NCBI GenBank assembly: GCA_965153355.1
Contig: OZ231127.1
Coordinates: 35,836,001 to 35,900,000 of the forward strand
Reading direction: 5' to 3'
Origin: Flaccisagitta enflata
Lineage: Eukaryota; Chaetognatha; Sagittoidea; Aphragmophora
Length of the DNA: 64,000 nucleotides
The notes below the pieces were generated by a model. It did not search any database, was not told the origin of the DNA, and was given only the letters and a program-made list of their open reading frames with translations. Positions 33,425-44,981 of the stretch are shown piece after piece. The position numbers and the translations under genes were made by a program. Each line of letters starts with the position of its first letter. The first letter of the stretch is position 1.

Positions 33425-33633
33425 TTTTTAGTCGCGTGCACGCGACTCTATGACCCACTCTGTCCATCGGTCTGTCTTTCCGTAACGTTCAACTTTTTTT
33501 TTTGTCGTTTTACGTCATTTTATGTTATGTAAAGTTATTTTAAGTCAATTTACATTTAGTCTCTTTTAGTCTTTTAGTCTTATGGTCTTATGGTCTTAAC
33601 AACCGCACGCGACTGTCAGGTGTTGGCCTTGTT
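33425..33633 (+). mobile_element. family A element, subfamily A1b
   Basis: AGTCGCGTGCACGCGACT hairpin, short GTCC core and a distinctive AGTCTTTTAGTCTTATGG interior. It ends CCGCACGCGACTGTCAGG...TTGGCCTTGTT. The same subfamily is at 40489-40750. Confidence 0.82.
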
Positions 33634-34058
33634 TTGGGTAGACTCTGAATCGCATTTTTATGCAACAAAGAATTTTCTCTGGTATTGCGGCGTTCACGCA
33701 TAAAGCAAATTTATGAATCTAGGGTTTGCGCGGTTTAGTCATTCAAAATTTAAGAAAAACGTTTGGCCGTCAAGAGCATACCGGCGTTCAAAGAGAGATT
33801 CAAATTTTAAATTAGAATTCAGAGCTAGTTATCATGAATAGCAAACAATTCGAAAAAGGCCGAGGGAAAGATATGAATAGAAAAGCAACCAAGGAGAGTG
33901 ATGGGAAAAGCAGAGAGGCGACGTGACGGTCAAAAGTATGGATAACTGAGTGTAGTTAATTCAGCAACCAGCGATTAGGTATCCCTTTTACCAATGGCCT
34001 CGACTTCATCATAGACACCAGACATCAATCTCAATCTGTGCCTTACCACTCAAAAAAA

Positions 34059-34090
<32 letters not shown>

Positions 34091-34128
34091 CGCACTGTTA
34101 AATGACTAATTTTGCCTATGAACAGGCC

Positions 34129-34207
34129 TTTTTAGTCGCGTGCTACGCGACTCTACACCCCACTATGTCGGTCCGTCGGTTGGTCCATCAGTCGGTTGGT
34201 CGGTCGG
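34129..34207 (+). mobile_element. family A head (A1) fused to family E
   Basis: TTTTTAGTCGCGTGCTACGCGACT and a GGTC/GGTT core, then direct passage at about 34208 into the family E hairpin with no GGCCTTGTT end. Same fusion type as at 21001. Confidence 0.7.
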
Positions 34208-34211
34208 TTGG

Positions 34212-34557
34212 TCCCCTTTTGGGCAGCGGCCCCGAAGGATTCGATGACCTATGCTTGAACACATATGGGGAATTTTCTCCTTCTCCTTCTTCTTCTTCTT
34301 TTTCTTCTTCTTCTCCTTCTTCTACGTACCCCCCCCCCTCGAATCCCAGTCTCAAGGCCGAAATTCCAGTCTCGAGGACCAAATCCCGGTCTCGAGAACC
34401 AAATCCAGACAGAGAAGGAGAAGAAGAAGAAGAAGAAGGAGGAGAAGGACAAAATTCCTAATATGTGTGAAAGCATCCATCATCGACCCCTTCGGCTTCA
34501 GGGCCACTTAGGCAGGGCACGGGCACCACTGACCATTTAATGCTTTTGCGACTTTTT
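34212..34557 (+). mobile_element. family E element, compact and complete
   Basis: Starts GGGCAGCGGCCCCGAAGG and GATGACCTATGCTTGAACAC. The arm GGGGAATTTTCTCCTTCTCC... is inverted at about 34425-34500 (AAGGACAAAATTCC...ATGTGTGAAAGCAT...CATCGACCCCTTCGG). A three-unit CCCAGTCTCAAGGCCGAAAT loop lies between. The right end is GGGCACCACTGACC...AATGCTTTTGCGACT. Confidence 0.8.
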
Positions 34558-34569
34558 ACTTTTTTGGCG

Positions 34570-34823
34570 TTTTTAGATGCGTCCTCGTATCTCTATAATA
34601 GGCTGTGTCTGTTGGTTGGTTGGTTGGTCTGTCGGTCGGTAACGCATTCATTAAAAACATCAAAATCAAGCATTTTTTCAACAGAAAGGTGGTTCTACCC
34701 CAGTAAAAGAAGCATACATCAAGTAATTCATTCATTCAATTATTCATTCATTCATAAAAAAACATTCATTCATAAAAAACGTTCATTCAAAGAGGACGCA
34801 TCGTTGGCCTACAAGGCCTTGTT
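34570..34823 (+). mobile_element. family A element, subfamily A3
   Basis: AGATGCGTCCTCGTATCT hairpin, GGTT/GGTC core, AACGCATTCATT and a CATTCATT run. It ends GAGGACGCATCGTTGGCCTAC and AAGGCCTTGTT. GAGGACGCATC is the exact complement of GATGCGTCCTC in the 5' arm. Confidence 0.85.
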
Positions 34824-35068
34824 GAACATTTTGAGCATTTTTTTTTTATATCCAAATGGTAGTTCTTTATCATCCGGGGCCCTTGGGTAAGACCAGTAAA
34901 AAGTTTTCCCCCAAGTAGAAAAAGGCGTTCATGAAAAGAGAGAAATAAATATATGAGCTTAATCTTGTGGAAAGAGATGATTCACATTCTTGATGCAACA
35001 TTGCAATGAAAATCCTCCCTTTATGATCATAAACACAGTTACTGCCCCTATTTTTCATATGAGAGAAA

Positions 35069-35072
<4 letters not shown>

Positions 35073-35164
<92 letters not shown>
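35073..35164. repeat. (GA)n array
   Basis: About 46 GA units. Confidence 0.95.
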
Positions 35165-35167
<3 letters not shown>

Positions 35168-35289
35168 ACCTGCAAACAGATCAACAAACAAACAGACAGA
35201 CAGGCACACAGACGCTGACAAACACTGACAGCCAGACACATACAAACAGACAAAAGCGGAGGTAGAACAGAAAAGGGAAGATAAATAGA

Positions 35290-35459
35290 CGGAAAAGTGA
35301 GAGGAGAAGAGGAAAGGAGAGAAGGGGAGAGGAGAGGAGAGGAGAAGAGAGGAGAGGAGAAGAGGAGAAGAAGAAAAAGAAGAAAATGAAGAAGAAGAAG
35401 AAGAAGAAGAAGAAGAAGATGAAGATGAAGAAGAAGAAGAAGAAGAAGAAGAAGAAGAA

Positions 35460-35491
<32 letters not shown>

Positions 35492-35610
35492 AAAAGAAGA
35501 AGAAGAAGAAGAAGAAGAGGAGAAGAAAAAGAAAAAGAAAAAGAAAAAGAAGAGGAAAAAGAAAAAGAAAAAGAAAAAGAAGGAGAAGAGGAAGAAGAAG
35601 AAGAACAGAC
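35290..35610 (+). repeat. GAA/GGA purine tract, 320 bp
   Basis: AGGAGA, then (GAA)n with AAAAAG variants. A long homopurine strand that could form triplex DNA. Within the SGSM intron the sense strand is homopyrimidine. Confidence 0.92.
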
Positions 35611-35978
35611 AAGCTGATAGACAGTGAAGATTCATTGGACCTGACTGAAAACTGGGTCACGCCTCATTTGCTGCCTTTTCTTTGCATTGACATTTGGCAC
35701 TTGGCATCGGATCTTGGCAACTTCTTACTCCCTCAGTAGTCACCATACAGTATGGGATTTGCTCATTAACAAACACTCTATCCATTTGTCTCCATCATTA
35801 TGCCTTCTAATCAATTGCCTTGCCCGTCCATCCGCCTTTCTGTCCATTCAATCCATTTTCTGATTTGCATGTGGTGAGCTTTGGTTTGGTCCCGGACCAT
35901 AAGTCACAGAAACTTATGCATTGCACACCAACGATAAATGTGTATTTCAATCCCTAGGCCCGGGCCTCATTTTCATAC

Positions 35979-36114
35979 CGTGTTGGTTTTATGCTGCGTT
36001 TTGGAGATGGAGTCGAAGACGTCGAACATTTTTTCGGTGACTCCCCGACTTCCGGTTGCCCATCGACTCAATCCCGCTTTGGAGTTCATCAACTCAGTCA
36101 CGAAACTCGTTGGC
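35979..36114 (-). CDS. SGSM1/2: SGSM1/2-like gene, exon d
   Basis: 136-bp exon with acceptor ACCTTGTTTTCAG before 36114 and donor CCAACACG|GTATGA at 35979, phase 2 to 0. These are exactly the phases needed to join exons c and e. It encodes PTSFVTELMNSKAGLSRWAT then GSRGVTEKMFDVFDSISKTQ and HKTNT. I know no named motif in it; it lies where vertebrate SGSM proteins have a variable linker. Its acceptor is built on the end of a family A element (36118-36370) inserted three or four bases upstream of the exon. Confidence 0.75.
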
Positions 36115-36117
36115 CTG

Positions 36118-36370
36118 AAAACAAGGTCATTAGACCTAAGTCGCGTGCGTCGGCACTTTCAAAAAAAGTCAGGCAGACAGACAGACAAACAGTTTTTTTT
36201 TCAAAAAGACATTTGAAACAGCTATTTATTGCTCCAAGCTTCTTCTCAACTACTTAGAGACGTTTAAAACGCGGTATAAAGCCTTTAAAACAACTTTGTG
36301 ACCGACCGACCGACCGACGGACCGACGGACCGAAAAGTGGCTTATAGAGTCGCGTAGCACGCGACTAAAA
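36118..36370 (-). mobile_element. family A element, subfamily A1c, at a splice acceptor
   Basis: Reverse copy of the 20558-20805 element: AAGTGGCTTATAGAGTCGCG hairpin end at the right and ...GTCTAATGACCTTGTT at the left. That GGTC/CCTTGTT end forms the polypyrimidine tract of exon d, and TCTAATG about 18 bases before the AG resembles a branch point. Confidence 0.82.
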
Positions 36371-36890
36371 ATCATAAAAAGATGACTGAATTACTTCCAG
36401 TTTTACTTGCATACTTATCAAAACACAAAGAAATAACAAACATCACCGAAAAGATAATTAGATAGACAGACATACGGACTAAAGAAAATGAATCGCAAAT
36501 CAGATTTTTTATTCCATGGAGATTGTATACATTTGCATACTGAAGTGAAAAGTTGTATTTCTAATGAGTCGATCAAAGTACAAAACATATCGCAGCAAAT
36601 TTGATTTTTTTTTTCTGTATGCCAGAGTGGATTCGAAGATCTACAAAACTTTAAAAGATCGATCGAAGAAGTTCAAATTGCTAATCACTCCATCGTTGCC
36701 TGTCTGGCGAAAAGCGTACGGCAAAAGCATTGAATAGATGGTGAATTAGTGATAAAGAAGTTTGAGGCTAAATGTGAGAAAAAATCTTCCAGCCAAATTC
36801 GTCTGTGACAAAATTATCTGAGGAAAAGTAGATACAAGACATTTTCACCGAGACAAATTCGTCATCACCCCAGGCGGTGTGGAAATAGCA
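36371..36890. other. AT-rich intron, no feature
   Basis: Nothing recognised. Confidence 0.4.
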
Positions 36891-36892
36891 GG

Positions 36893-37005
36893 GCTGCTCT
36901 GTGAGCTGAGCCGGGCTTCTGTGTGAGGTTAGCTGCTGCTGTGTAGGGTTAGCCGGGCTGCTGTGTGAGGTTAGCCGGGCTGCAATGTGGGGTTAGCCGG
37001 ACAGA
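36893..37005 (+). repeat. about 24-bp minisatellite (GGTTAGCCGGGCTGCTGTGTGA)
   Basis: Four to five units. It is followed by ACAGACCTGTACATTCTG and CTACTCGGAAGG, phrases that also accompany the related array at 48345-48530 in a different order. A shared mobile or amplified unit is likely. Confidence 0.85.
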
Positions 37006-37077
37006 CCTGTACATTCTGTAGTAGCGAGTAGCGCCGCTACTCGGAAGGGCAGGAGGTATCTCGGAAATTTTTGAGGG

Positions 37078-37300
37078 AAGAAGAAGAAGAAAAAAAGGAG
37101 ATGAAGAAAAAGAAGAAGAAGAAAAAGAAAAAGGAAGAAGAAGAAGAAGAAAAAGAAGAAGAAGAAGAAGAGGAAGAGGAAGAGGAAGAGGAAGAAGAAG
37201 CAAAAGAAGAAGAGAAAAAAGAAGAAAAAGAAAAAGAAGAGGAAAAAGAAGAAGAATTAGAAGAAGAAAAGAAGAAGAATAGAAGAAGCAGAAGAAAATA
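37078..37300 (+). repeat. (GAA)n-rich purine tract
   Basis: GAAGAAGAAAAAG mixtures over about 220 bases. Confidence 0.92.
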
Positions 37301-37494
37301 GAAAAAAAAATAAGAAGAAGAGAAAAAAGTAGAAGGCCAAGGAGAGAGACTAGGACAGTTGAAGAGACAGACAGATGAAAAAAAGAAGGAAGAAAGAAGA
37401 AAGAAGTTGATACCAGTAAAGGCGGCTCTCGCCGACCGGAAAAAAATTGTAAGATTGTTTCTGTTTTTTTTTTTTCGGTTTTTTTTTTTTCACC

Positions 37495-37497
37495 TGT

Positions 37498-37566
<69 letters not shown>

Positions 37567-37578
37567 TCTGTATCTCTT

Positions 37579-37646
<68 letters not shown>
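37495..37646 (+). repeat. (GT)n then (TC)n array
   Basis: GT at 37495-37564 and TC at 37577-37646, directly abutting the truncated left end of the next family E element. Confidence 0.95.
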
Positions 37647-37647
<1 letters not shown>

Positions 37648-38205
37648 AAGGGGACGAAGTCCTGTAGAACACAGGGGGACTTTCGTTCGTCCGTCCGTCC
37701 GTTCGTTTGTCCGTGCGTCCCCCCCCTCAGGCCCCTCAGGCCTCAAATCTGGCCTCTCAGGCCTCAAATCTGGCCTCTCAGGCCTCAAATCTGGCCTCTC
37801 AGGCCTCAAATTCAACCTCTCAGGCCTCAAATTCAACCTCTCAGGCCTCAAATCTGGCCTCTCAAGTCTCAAATTAGGCCTCTCAGACCTCAAATCCAAA
37901 TTCTAAAGCCTCAAACCTGGCCTCTCAGGCCTCAAATTAGGCCTCTCAGGCTTCATATCAGCAATCTAAGCCTCAATTTATTGCTCTCAGGCTTCAAATC
38001 AGTCCTCTGATTTCAAGCTTTGATCCAGCTCTCCCAAGCCTCAAGTCAGCCCTCTCAAGCTTCCAATTGGCATTCTTAGGCCTTATATCAACCTTCTTAG
38101 ACATCAGTTTAGGCTCTTGAAGGCCTTTGGTCAGCCCTCTACTCTCATCCCCTTACTCAGGCAGGACGAACGAAAGTCAGGACGAACGAAAGTCCCCCTG
38201 TGTTC
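37647..38205 (+). mobile_element. family E element, left end truncated
   Basis: Begins inside the terminal hairpin at GAAGGGGACGAAGTCCTGTA, the GGGCAGCGGCCCC half being replaced by (TC)n. It contains the GCCTCTCAGGCCTCAAATCTG array and the inverted arm near 38165-38205 (CAGGACGAACGAAAG, doubled). It has the same interior as the inner element at 21941. Confidence 0.8.
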
Positions 38206-38637
38206 TCACGGTTCCTCGAAGGTGTCATTACAATGAAAATTCAGATATCTAGACCGAGAGGTGGTTCAACGTGAATTAAAGAATGCAATCTTAGAATTTC
38301 GGTTTATCGCTTACAGCATGAGAATACGCGTGAGAAGCGAATTCGCACTTTTTTCTTTCTTTTTTTTTGTCAACCGCCGTCTTTTTTACAATGAAGACAT
38401 GCAATTAGTATTACAACTATTACATGTGCGAACCTTGCAACCTGAATTTTGTTAACGGGAAAGTTGGTGGTTCTCATCGCACGACGGAACGCAGCCTCAC
38501 CAACATTTCGTCGGCGCCTTTTATACAATTCGTCTATTACAGCTGTTGTCGTGGTTACCATTGAAGGAGGTGATTTTTAGGTAAAAGACATGTCTTCTAA
38601 ATTCGTTTGACTAAGTTGATTTAAAACAATCGATCCT
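38206..38637. other. intron with an unproven open segment
   Basis: The minus strand at 38450-38540 reads VIDELYKRRRRNVGEAAFRR and could be coding, but the only donor (CAG|GTTGCA) is weak and the phases do not fit the SGSM-like chain. Confidence 0.3.
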
Positions 38638-39082
38638 TTACACGCTGTATTTTGTTTAAGAACACTATCAATAGGAACATTAGCCTCAGATTTGGTGAAA
38701 AAATAAGAACATCCTAAGAACATGTTCAGGCTCAGATTTTAGCTAAATTTTATTTTTAAGTATGCTTTGCTAAAATTTTTTTAGAGGAAACAATCAGAGA
38801 AAGTTGTACAGAATATTCCAACCTAAACAATTTAACCAGTTACATTTCTCATTTACATCTTTTTTTATTTCATAACTTACAAAGACAAAATTCTGTATGG
38901 ATTGAAAATGATAAATACTTATTTCATCGAATATGACTAGCTAGCAACTATGATAAAAAACCTTCAATGCTAAAAAAATAAGAATGGATCAAGAAGGTTT
39001 GATCCTAAAAATTGGTTAAAAAATAAGAATGTCGAGCCTCACTTCAAAAAACTGTGTTCTTATAAAAAATACGGCGTGTAGT
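38638..39082. mobile_element. foldback with TACACGC(T/C)GTATTTT ends
   Basis: TTTACACGCTGTATTTTGTT and AAGAACAC at the left are inverted at 39052-39082. Confidence 0.65.
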
Positions 39083-39159
39083 CAGAGATGGAGACTGACA
39101 GAAAGAAAGACAGAAAGAAAGAAAGAAAAAAGGAAAAAGAAAGAGAAAGAAAGATGGAA

Positions 39160-39370
39160 AGGATACACGGCCACACAGCCAACTCGGACAACCTTAAGGT
39201 CGCACGTGCGACATCCATTCATTTCAATGTTAAATAGCAAGTCACCCAGAACTCAAAGCAAGTTGTGTGGCAATCTGTGTGACATTCTGGTAGACATTTT
39301 GTGCGACATTTTGTGTGACACAATTTGTGCGACATTGCCTTTAAGAGAGCGATGGAGCGACATCTCACTT
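39160..39370 (+). mobile_element. family D element (GTCGCACGTGCGAC palindrome)
   Basis: A 14-base perfect palindrome GTCGCACGTGCGAC in TTAAGGTCGCACGTGCGACA, followed by TGTGCGACATTTTG-type repeats. An inverted relative is at 42340-42475. Confidence 0.55.
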
Positions 39371-39442
39371 GAGCTCTCCAAATAATGCCCCATGACCTCA
39401 GCACTAACACTGATCGTTCATGATTCTTGGAATGGGAGGTTG

Positions 39443-39672
<230 letters not shown>

Positions 39673-39710
39673 GTTTGTTAGGACCAGACTATTTATATTT
39701 TCCATTTCAT

Positions 39711-39798
39711 ATCTTATATTTTATATTTTATATTTTATATTTTTTTTTATATTTCCATTTTATATTTTCCATTTATATTTACCAGACTATTTATATTT
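39711..39798 (+). repeat. TTTATATTT-rich array
   Basis: TATTTTATATTTTATATTT and CCATTTATATTT units. Confidence 0.85.
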
Positions 39799-39934
39799 TC
39801 CTTTTGTAGCAGTTACAATTGTTGATTTGAATTTATTGAAGGTAGCTTTTATCTTCTTCATTTTGTCTGTTTTCCTATCCATGGGTCTATTTGTGTTGCC
39901 GCTCACTCTTCCCCTTCCCACAGACTTAGCTTTT

Positions 39935-40030
39935 ATTCTAGATGCGCCAACACACCTACTTAACCATTCGTGTCCGTAGGTTGGTCGTTTACGCTAACTT
40001 TTGATGATCCACGTATTGGCCTACACTTTG
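39935..40030 (+). mobile_element. short A3-like family A element
   Basis: TTCTAGATGCGCCAACACACCT with a short GTCC/GGTTGGTC core and ...ATTGGCCTACACTTTGTTT. The hairpin is imperfect. Confidence 0.5.
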
Positions 40031-40168
40031 TTTAGTCGCGTGCTACGCGACTCTTCACTCCACTTTGTTTTTGCGGTCTATGGCCTCACTGATACTGCCC
40101 TAATGAGCAATTGACCTCAAATACAGCCACTGCCCACCCGCACGCGACTGGGGTAGCCGTGTGCCCGA

Positions 40169-41315
40169 GATAGTCTGCCAGCGAATTTGGGGGTGTTCAT
40201 CAACGGGAAATGAACGCATGTTGCTGAACAATTCCATAGAGCTGTTCATGAACGACTAAAAAGAGGCTCTTGACAAACGATTTTGTTCATGGAGGGCCCA
40301 AAAGACATGTTCATGAACGACCATTTGTTGAGGGGTAAAAAAAGCTGTTGCTGAACAGGTAAAAAAAAGCACTCCACCAATGGTTTTGTTGGTTTTTTAC
40401 CTGTTCATGAAAAATGCTCATCTGGCTGTTAAAGAACAGCAAAAAAATTTTTTTTTATAAACAATTTTGAGCATCTAGTTTAGTCTAACAACAAGGCCAA
40501 CACCTTACAGTCGCGTGCGGTCGTTAAGACTATTAGACAAAAAGACTAAAAGACTAAAAGACCAAAAGTCTAAGAGCCTAGATGTTAATTGACTTAAATT
40601 AACTTTACATAAATTAAAATGACTTAAAATGACTTAAAATGGCGTAAAACGACGAAAAAAAGCTAAGGGTTACCGACCGACCGACCGACCGACTGACCAA
40701 CCGACAGACGGACAGAGTGGGTTGTAGAGTCGCGTGCACGCGACTAAAAAATTCATTAAGGAAACTTATTTGACTCTGCATGAATGGCTGGGTTAAAAGA
40801 TATTTTGTTACAGATGAAGTGATCTTGGGACTATGTTCATCGATATTGTTTTTTGGCTATTCATGAACAGCAAAATTTCATCGAGTGGATAAAAAATCCA
40901 GTGAATGAGTGAACCTTTTATGGGCACATAGGTTAGAGATATTTTTGCCATAAATGGATTGGACCTTACACTATCTTCATAATTTCTAAACCATAAATGA
41001 TGCTAATCTGGCTGTTTATGAAATACCAAATTGTACCTTTTGATGAACAGTTTTGTTGATTGAGTAGATGAATGTTACAGTGAAGACTGAAGATAATACA
41101 CATTGGGTATAAGTGAAATTAATTTCCACTCCACCAACAAAATTATTAGTGGAATAGATTTTTTAGCCGTTCATGAACGCGCTTTTTATGGCCCTCTTTG
41201 AACAAAGTCGTTTGCCAAAGGTCTCTCATTGTGTTCATCAACACCTCTATAGAATTGTTGCTGAACAGGCGTTCATTCCCCGTTGCTGAACGCACTCAAA
41301 TTCGCTGGTGGACTA
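40169..41315. mobile_element. foldback element, TAGTC...CCAGCGAATTT ends
   Basis: TAGTCTGCCAGCGAATTTG with GTTCATCAACGGGAAATGAA at the left is inverted at 41230-41315. Many GTTCATGAACG/GTTGCTGAAC palindromic subrepeats occur throughout the arms. It carries a reverse family A element at 40489-40750. Confidence 0.78.
40489..40750 (-). mobile_element. family A element, subfamily A1b, innermost of three
   Basis: Reverse copy of the 33425 type: AACAAGGCCAACACC, CAGTCGCGTGCGG, AAAAGACTAAAAGAC interior, GACC/GACG core and GAGTCGCGTGCACGCGACTA end. Confidence 0.85.
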
Positions 41316-41336
41316 CCTGGTGTACCCGGCCTCGTT

Positions 41337-42150
41337 TATAGACCCAGCCAAGCCCAGCCTCAAATATTTTATGAATTTAAGCAAATTGCTGAGCATGCTC
41401 CTGGCTGAAATTTCTAATTTTGAAAAAAATTACAGTAAATTTAAGGAAAAATACCAATATTTAGGTGTTATTTTTCAGAATCTTACAAAAATTAGTATTT
41501 TCTTTTTTTGGTCAGAATTAAAAATTGTCAAAGATGTTTTCAATCTCATAATAAATTATTAGTTGAACAAGCTTAACCTTCAGAGTTTTCAGGATTTTGA
41601 TATTGACAGTAGTATTCAAATTTCTTGTTATAACAATATCAATGCTTAGATACTATTATTTATAAGAATTTATTTACTATTGTTTATGAGAGCTCATCTC
41701 TGTTCAAAAATCAAAGGAAGAACAAAAAAATAGAAATACATCAAAACATTGAAACTCACTTCTAAAAGATTTGTCTTAGTTCAAGATAATAATTTTATAC
41801 CATTATCATAATGTTACTTTGTACGAAGCTCGATTGGCTATGACAAATTTTAGGGATAAATTTTTTTTTATCAAATGACCATTCCATATCAAAACTTGAC
41901 CACAATCTATTGAATCACAGTCTATACTGATGTTTAAAACCAAAAACTGGCCCATTTTTGCATTTTGCATAGTCGTCACCCCAACCTGAATTTAGAGCCT
42001 TTTATCTCCCGGTTTGATGATGAGTATGGAGTACGGAGCTTTTAATTCCTTTGTTGCTATCTCTATCTCTTATTCAGTTAATTTATATGTGGTAATCTCT
42101 CTCTCATCCGAGTTAATCTAAAAATAAAAAAAGAAATGCTATTCTTCATT
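41337..42150. other. AT-rich intron, no gene
   Basis: A plus-strand open segment at 41308-41562 starts inside a transposon end and has no splice or homology support. Confidence 0.4.
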
Positions 42151-42160
42151 TTTTTTAACC

Positions 42161-42161
<1 letters not shown>

Positions 42162-42240
<79 letters not shown>

Positions 42241-42290
42241 TCTCTGTCTCTCTCTCTCTCTCTCTCTCACTCTCTCTCACTTCCTTTGCT
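42162..42290 (+). repeat. (TG)n then (TC)n array
   Basis: TG at 42162-42238, then TC with CACTC interruptions. Confidence 0.95.
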
Positions 42291-42339
42291 ATGAAAATAA
42301 AGAGGCAGGATGCATCTTTCACAGGTCGTCTGGATGGTT

Positions 42340-42475
42340 GCGAAGAAAGTCACACAGAATGTCACACACAATGTCGCACAGTATGTTGCACAGAGTGTCA
42401 CACAAGATGACTGTCTCAAAAGTTGAGTTTATGAATTTGTGTGACATGTCGCACGGGCGACATTAAGGTCAGCTT
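42340..42475 (-). mobile_element. family D element
   Basis: GTCACACAGAATGTCACACA repeats, then GTCGCACGGGCGACATTAAGG, in inverse orientation to 39160-39370. Confidence 0.5.
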
Positions 42476-43256
42476 TACTATTAGGAAGTTTGGCTGTGGG
42501 CCATCCTTCTCGTGGACCGGGGGGGGGAGGAACGGAAAACCCAAAAAGCAACTTCGCGATGGACCGACTGACAGCTAAATGGACCGAACCAGCGTAAAAA
42601 GTCTAATAGAGCTGCTTGTCCGCGACCAAAAAGAACTAAAGAAAGAAAGAAAGAAAGAAAGAGAAGAGAGAGAGAAAAAAATTGACAATTATATTGAACC
42701 CTGCAGAACACACGAAAAACAGACGTCATGTTCGTCAAGATTCAATAAACCGGCGCAATAACTGTTCAAACTATTTTCGCGATCCAAGAAATCAGCACAT
42801 GCCCATGCGGTCACACGAAGTAAGTTTGTGATATATATGTATATAGCACGAGCATTCTACACTGTTTGTAAAATGTCGAGTCTGTTGGTGCGCCAATTGG
42901 TTAATCATCACCCCTCTCTGTACTTCCATTTGTCCATCTATCCTTCCGTGCTTCAACCGTTGATGACAAGACTATCCTATTATCCTTATTCCCATTAAGT
43001 AAAGAAGATAAAGGGGCAACGGGAACCGCTGACCACACAACATTAACGAGACCTGATATTAGTCTATGACAGGTTTTGTGCATCTATCCATCCGTCAGGC
43101 TGTTACATGAGTCAAACAGTGCGAAAATGATATGTCTCTTATGTATTTTATATATTTCTAAGTATAAACGTTCATATTTTTTTCAAATTTTCTTCAGATT
43201 TTCAATGATTTCTTGATTAGATTGTTGTATGAGTTTAATATGAGATGAATAATGCA

Positions 43257-44280
<1,024 letters not shown>

Positions 44281-44315
44281 AGACCAGTTACACCTCTACC
44301 CCAGTCGCGTATAGT

Positions 44316-44981
44316 CAGGGGCGGCGAGAGGGGGGGTCAACCCCACCTTAGAAGGGGGGCCCGGGCTCCAGGGGGGCCCGGGAGGGCCCCTGAGGTTGGA
44401 AAAAAAGAGAGAAAGAAAAGGAAGAAAAAGAAAAAAAAAGAGAAAAAAAGAAGGGGAAAAAAAGAAGGGAGAAAAAAAGAAGAAAAAAAGAAGGAAAAAA
44501 GGAGAAAAAAAAAAAAAAAAAAAAAAAAAAACAACCTCAGTAAAACACCAATGCCAGGTTGCAAGTCCTGGAGGTAGAAGTTTGAGCACTGTAGTTATTT
44601 TCATGGGAACCAGGCCGGATACACAGCTACCCCAGTCGCTTGCGGGTGGGCAAAGGCTGTATTTGAGGTCACTTCATCATTTGGGCAGGAGCAGTGATGC
44701 GAAAGACCTCAAAAACCTTAAAATAAAGTGTGATGGACAGACAGATGGACAGACAGACTGACAAAGCTGGGTGTAGAGTCGCTTAGCATGCAACTAAAAA
44801 TTTATAAACTGATAACTCGAAACTAAAACATGAACTTCACTCTAGTAGGGATGGGGGGGTTGCTAAGGGGGGGGAGTAGGGGGGTGTGCTGGGGGGGTAG
44901 GGGGCGTGCTGGGGGGGGGAGTAGGGGGGGCCCGGCCAAAGAGGCTAGAGGGGGGGCCCGCCATTTCTCTCGCCGCCCCTG
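44316..44981. mobile_element. hAT-like non-autonomous element with 8-bp target duplication
   Basis: Terminal repeats CAGGGGCGGCGAGAG / CTCTCGCCGCCCCTG. The target duplication CGTATAGT is at 44308-44315 and 44982-44989. CAGGGGCGG ends and 8-bp duplications are typical of hAT elements. It contains G-rich and GAAAAAG tracts, a poly-A run and a family A element. Confidence 0.9.
44608..44800 (-). mobile_element. family A element (A1) inside the hAT-like MITE
   Basis: Reverse orientation: CAGGCCGGATACACAGCT, CCCCAGTCGCTTGCGGGTGG, GGGCAGGAGCAGTGATGC, GACA/GATG core and GAGTCGCTTAGCATGCAACTA. Confidence 0.78.

Larger units (their letters stand above)
40031..41336 (+). mobile_element. family A element (A1) split by a foldback
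   Basis: The hairpin AGTCGCGTGCTACGCGACT, GCCTCACTGATACTGCCC and CCCGCACGCGACTGGGGTAG are at 40031-40157. The end ...TGTACCCGGCCTCGTTT follows only at 41320-41336, after the element at 40169-41315. Confidence 0.78.

Noticed and set aside
33975-34050. Minus-strand segment MSGVYDEVEAI with GTAAAA donor
   Set aside because: Only about 18 codons, acceptor rests on a poly-A/T run, and exons c-d-e already join in phase without it.
38450-38561. Minus-strand segment VIDELYKRRRRNVGEAAFRR as an exon
   Set aside because: Weak donor (GTTGCA) and phases that do not fit between exons c and d; no homology recognised.
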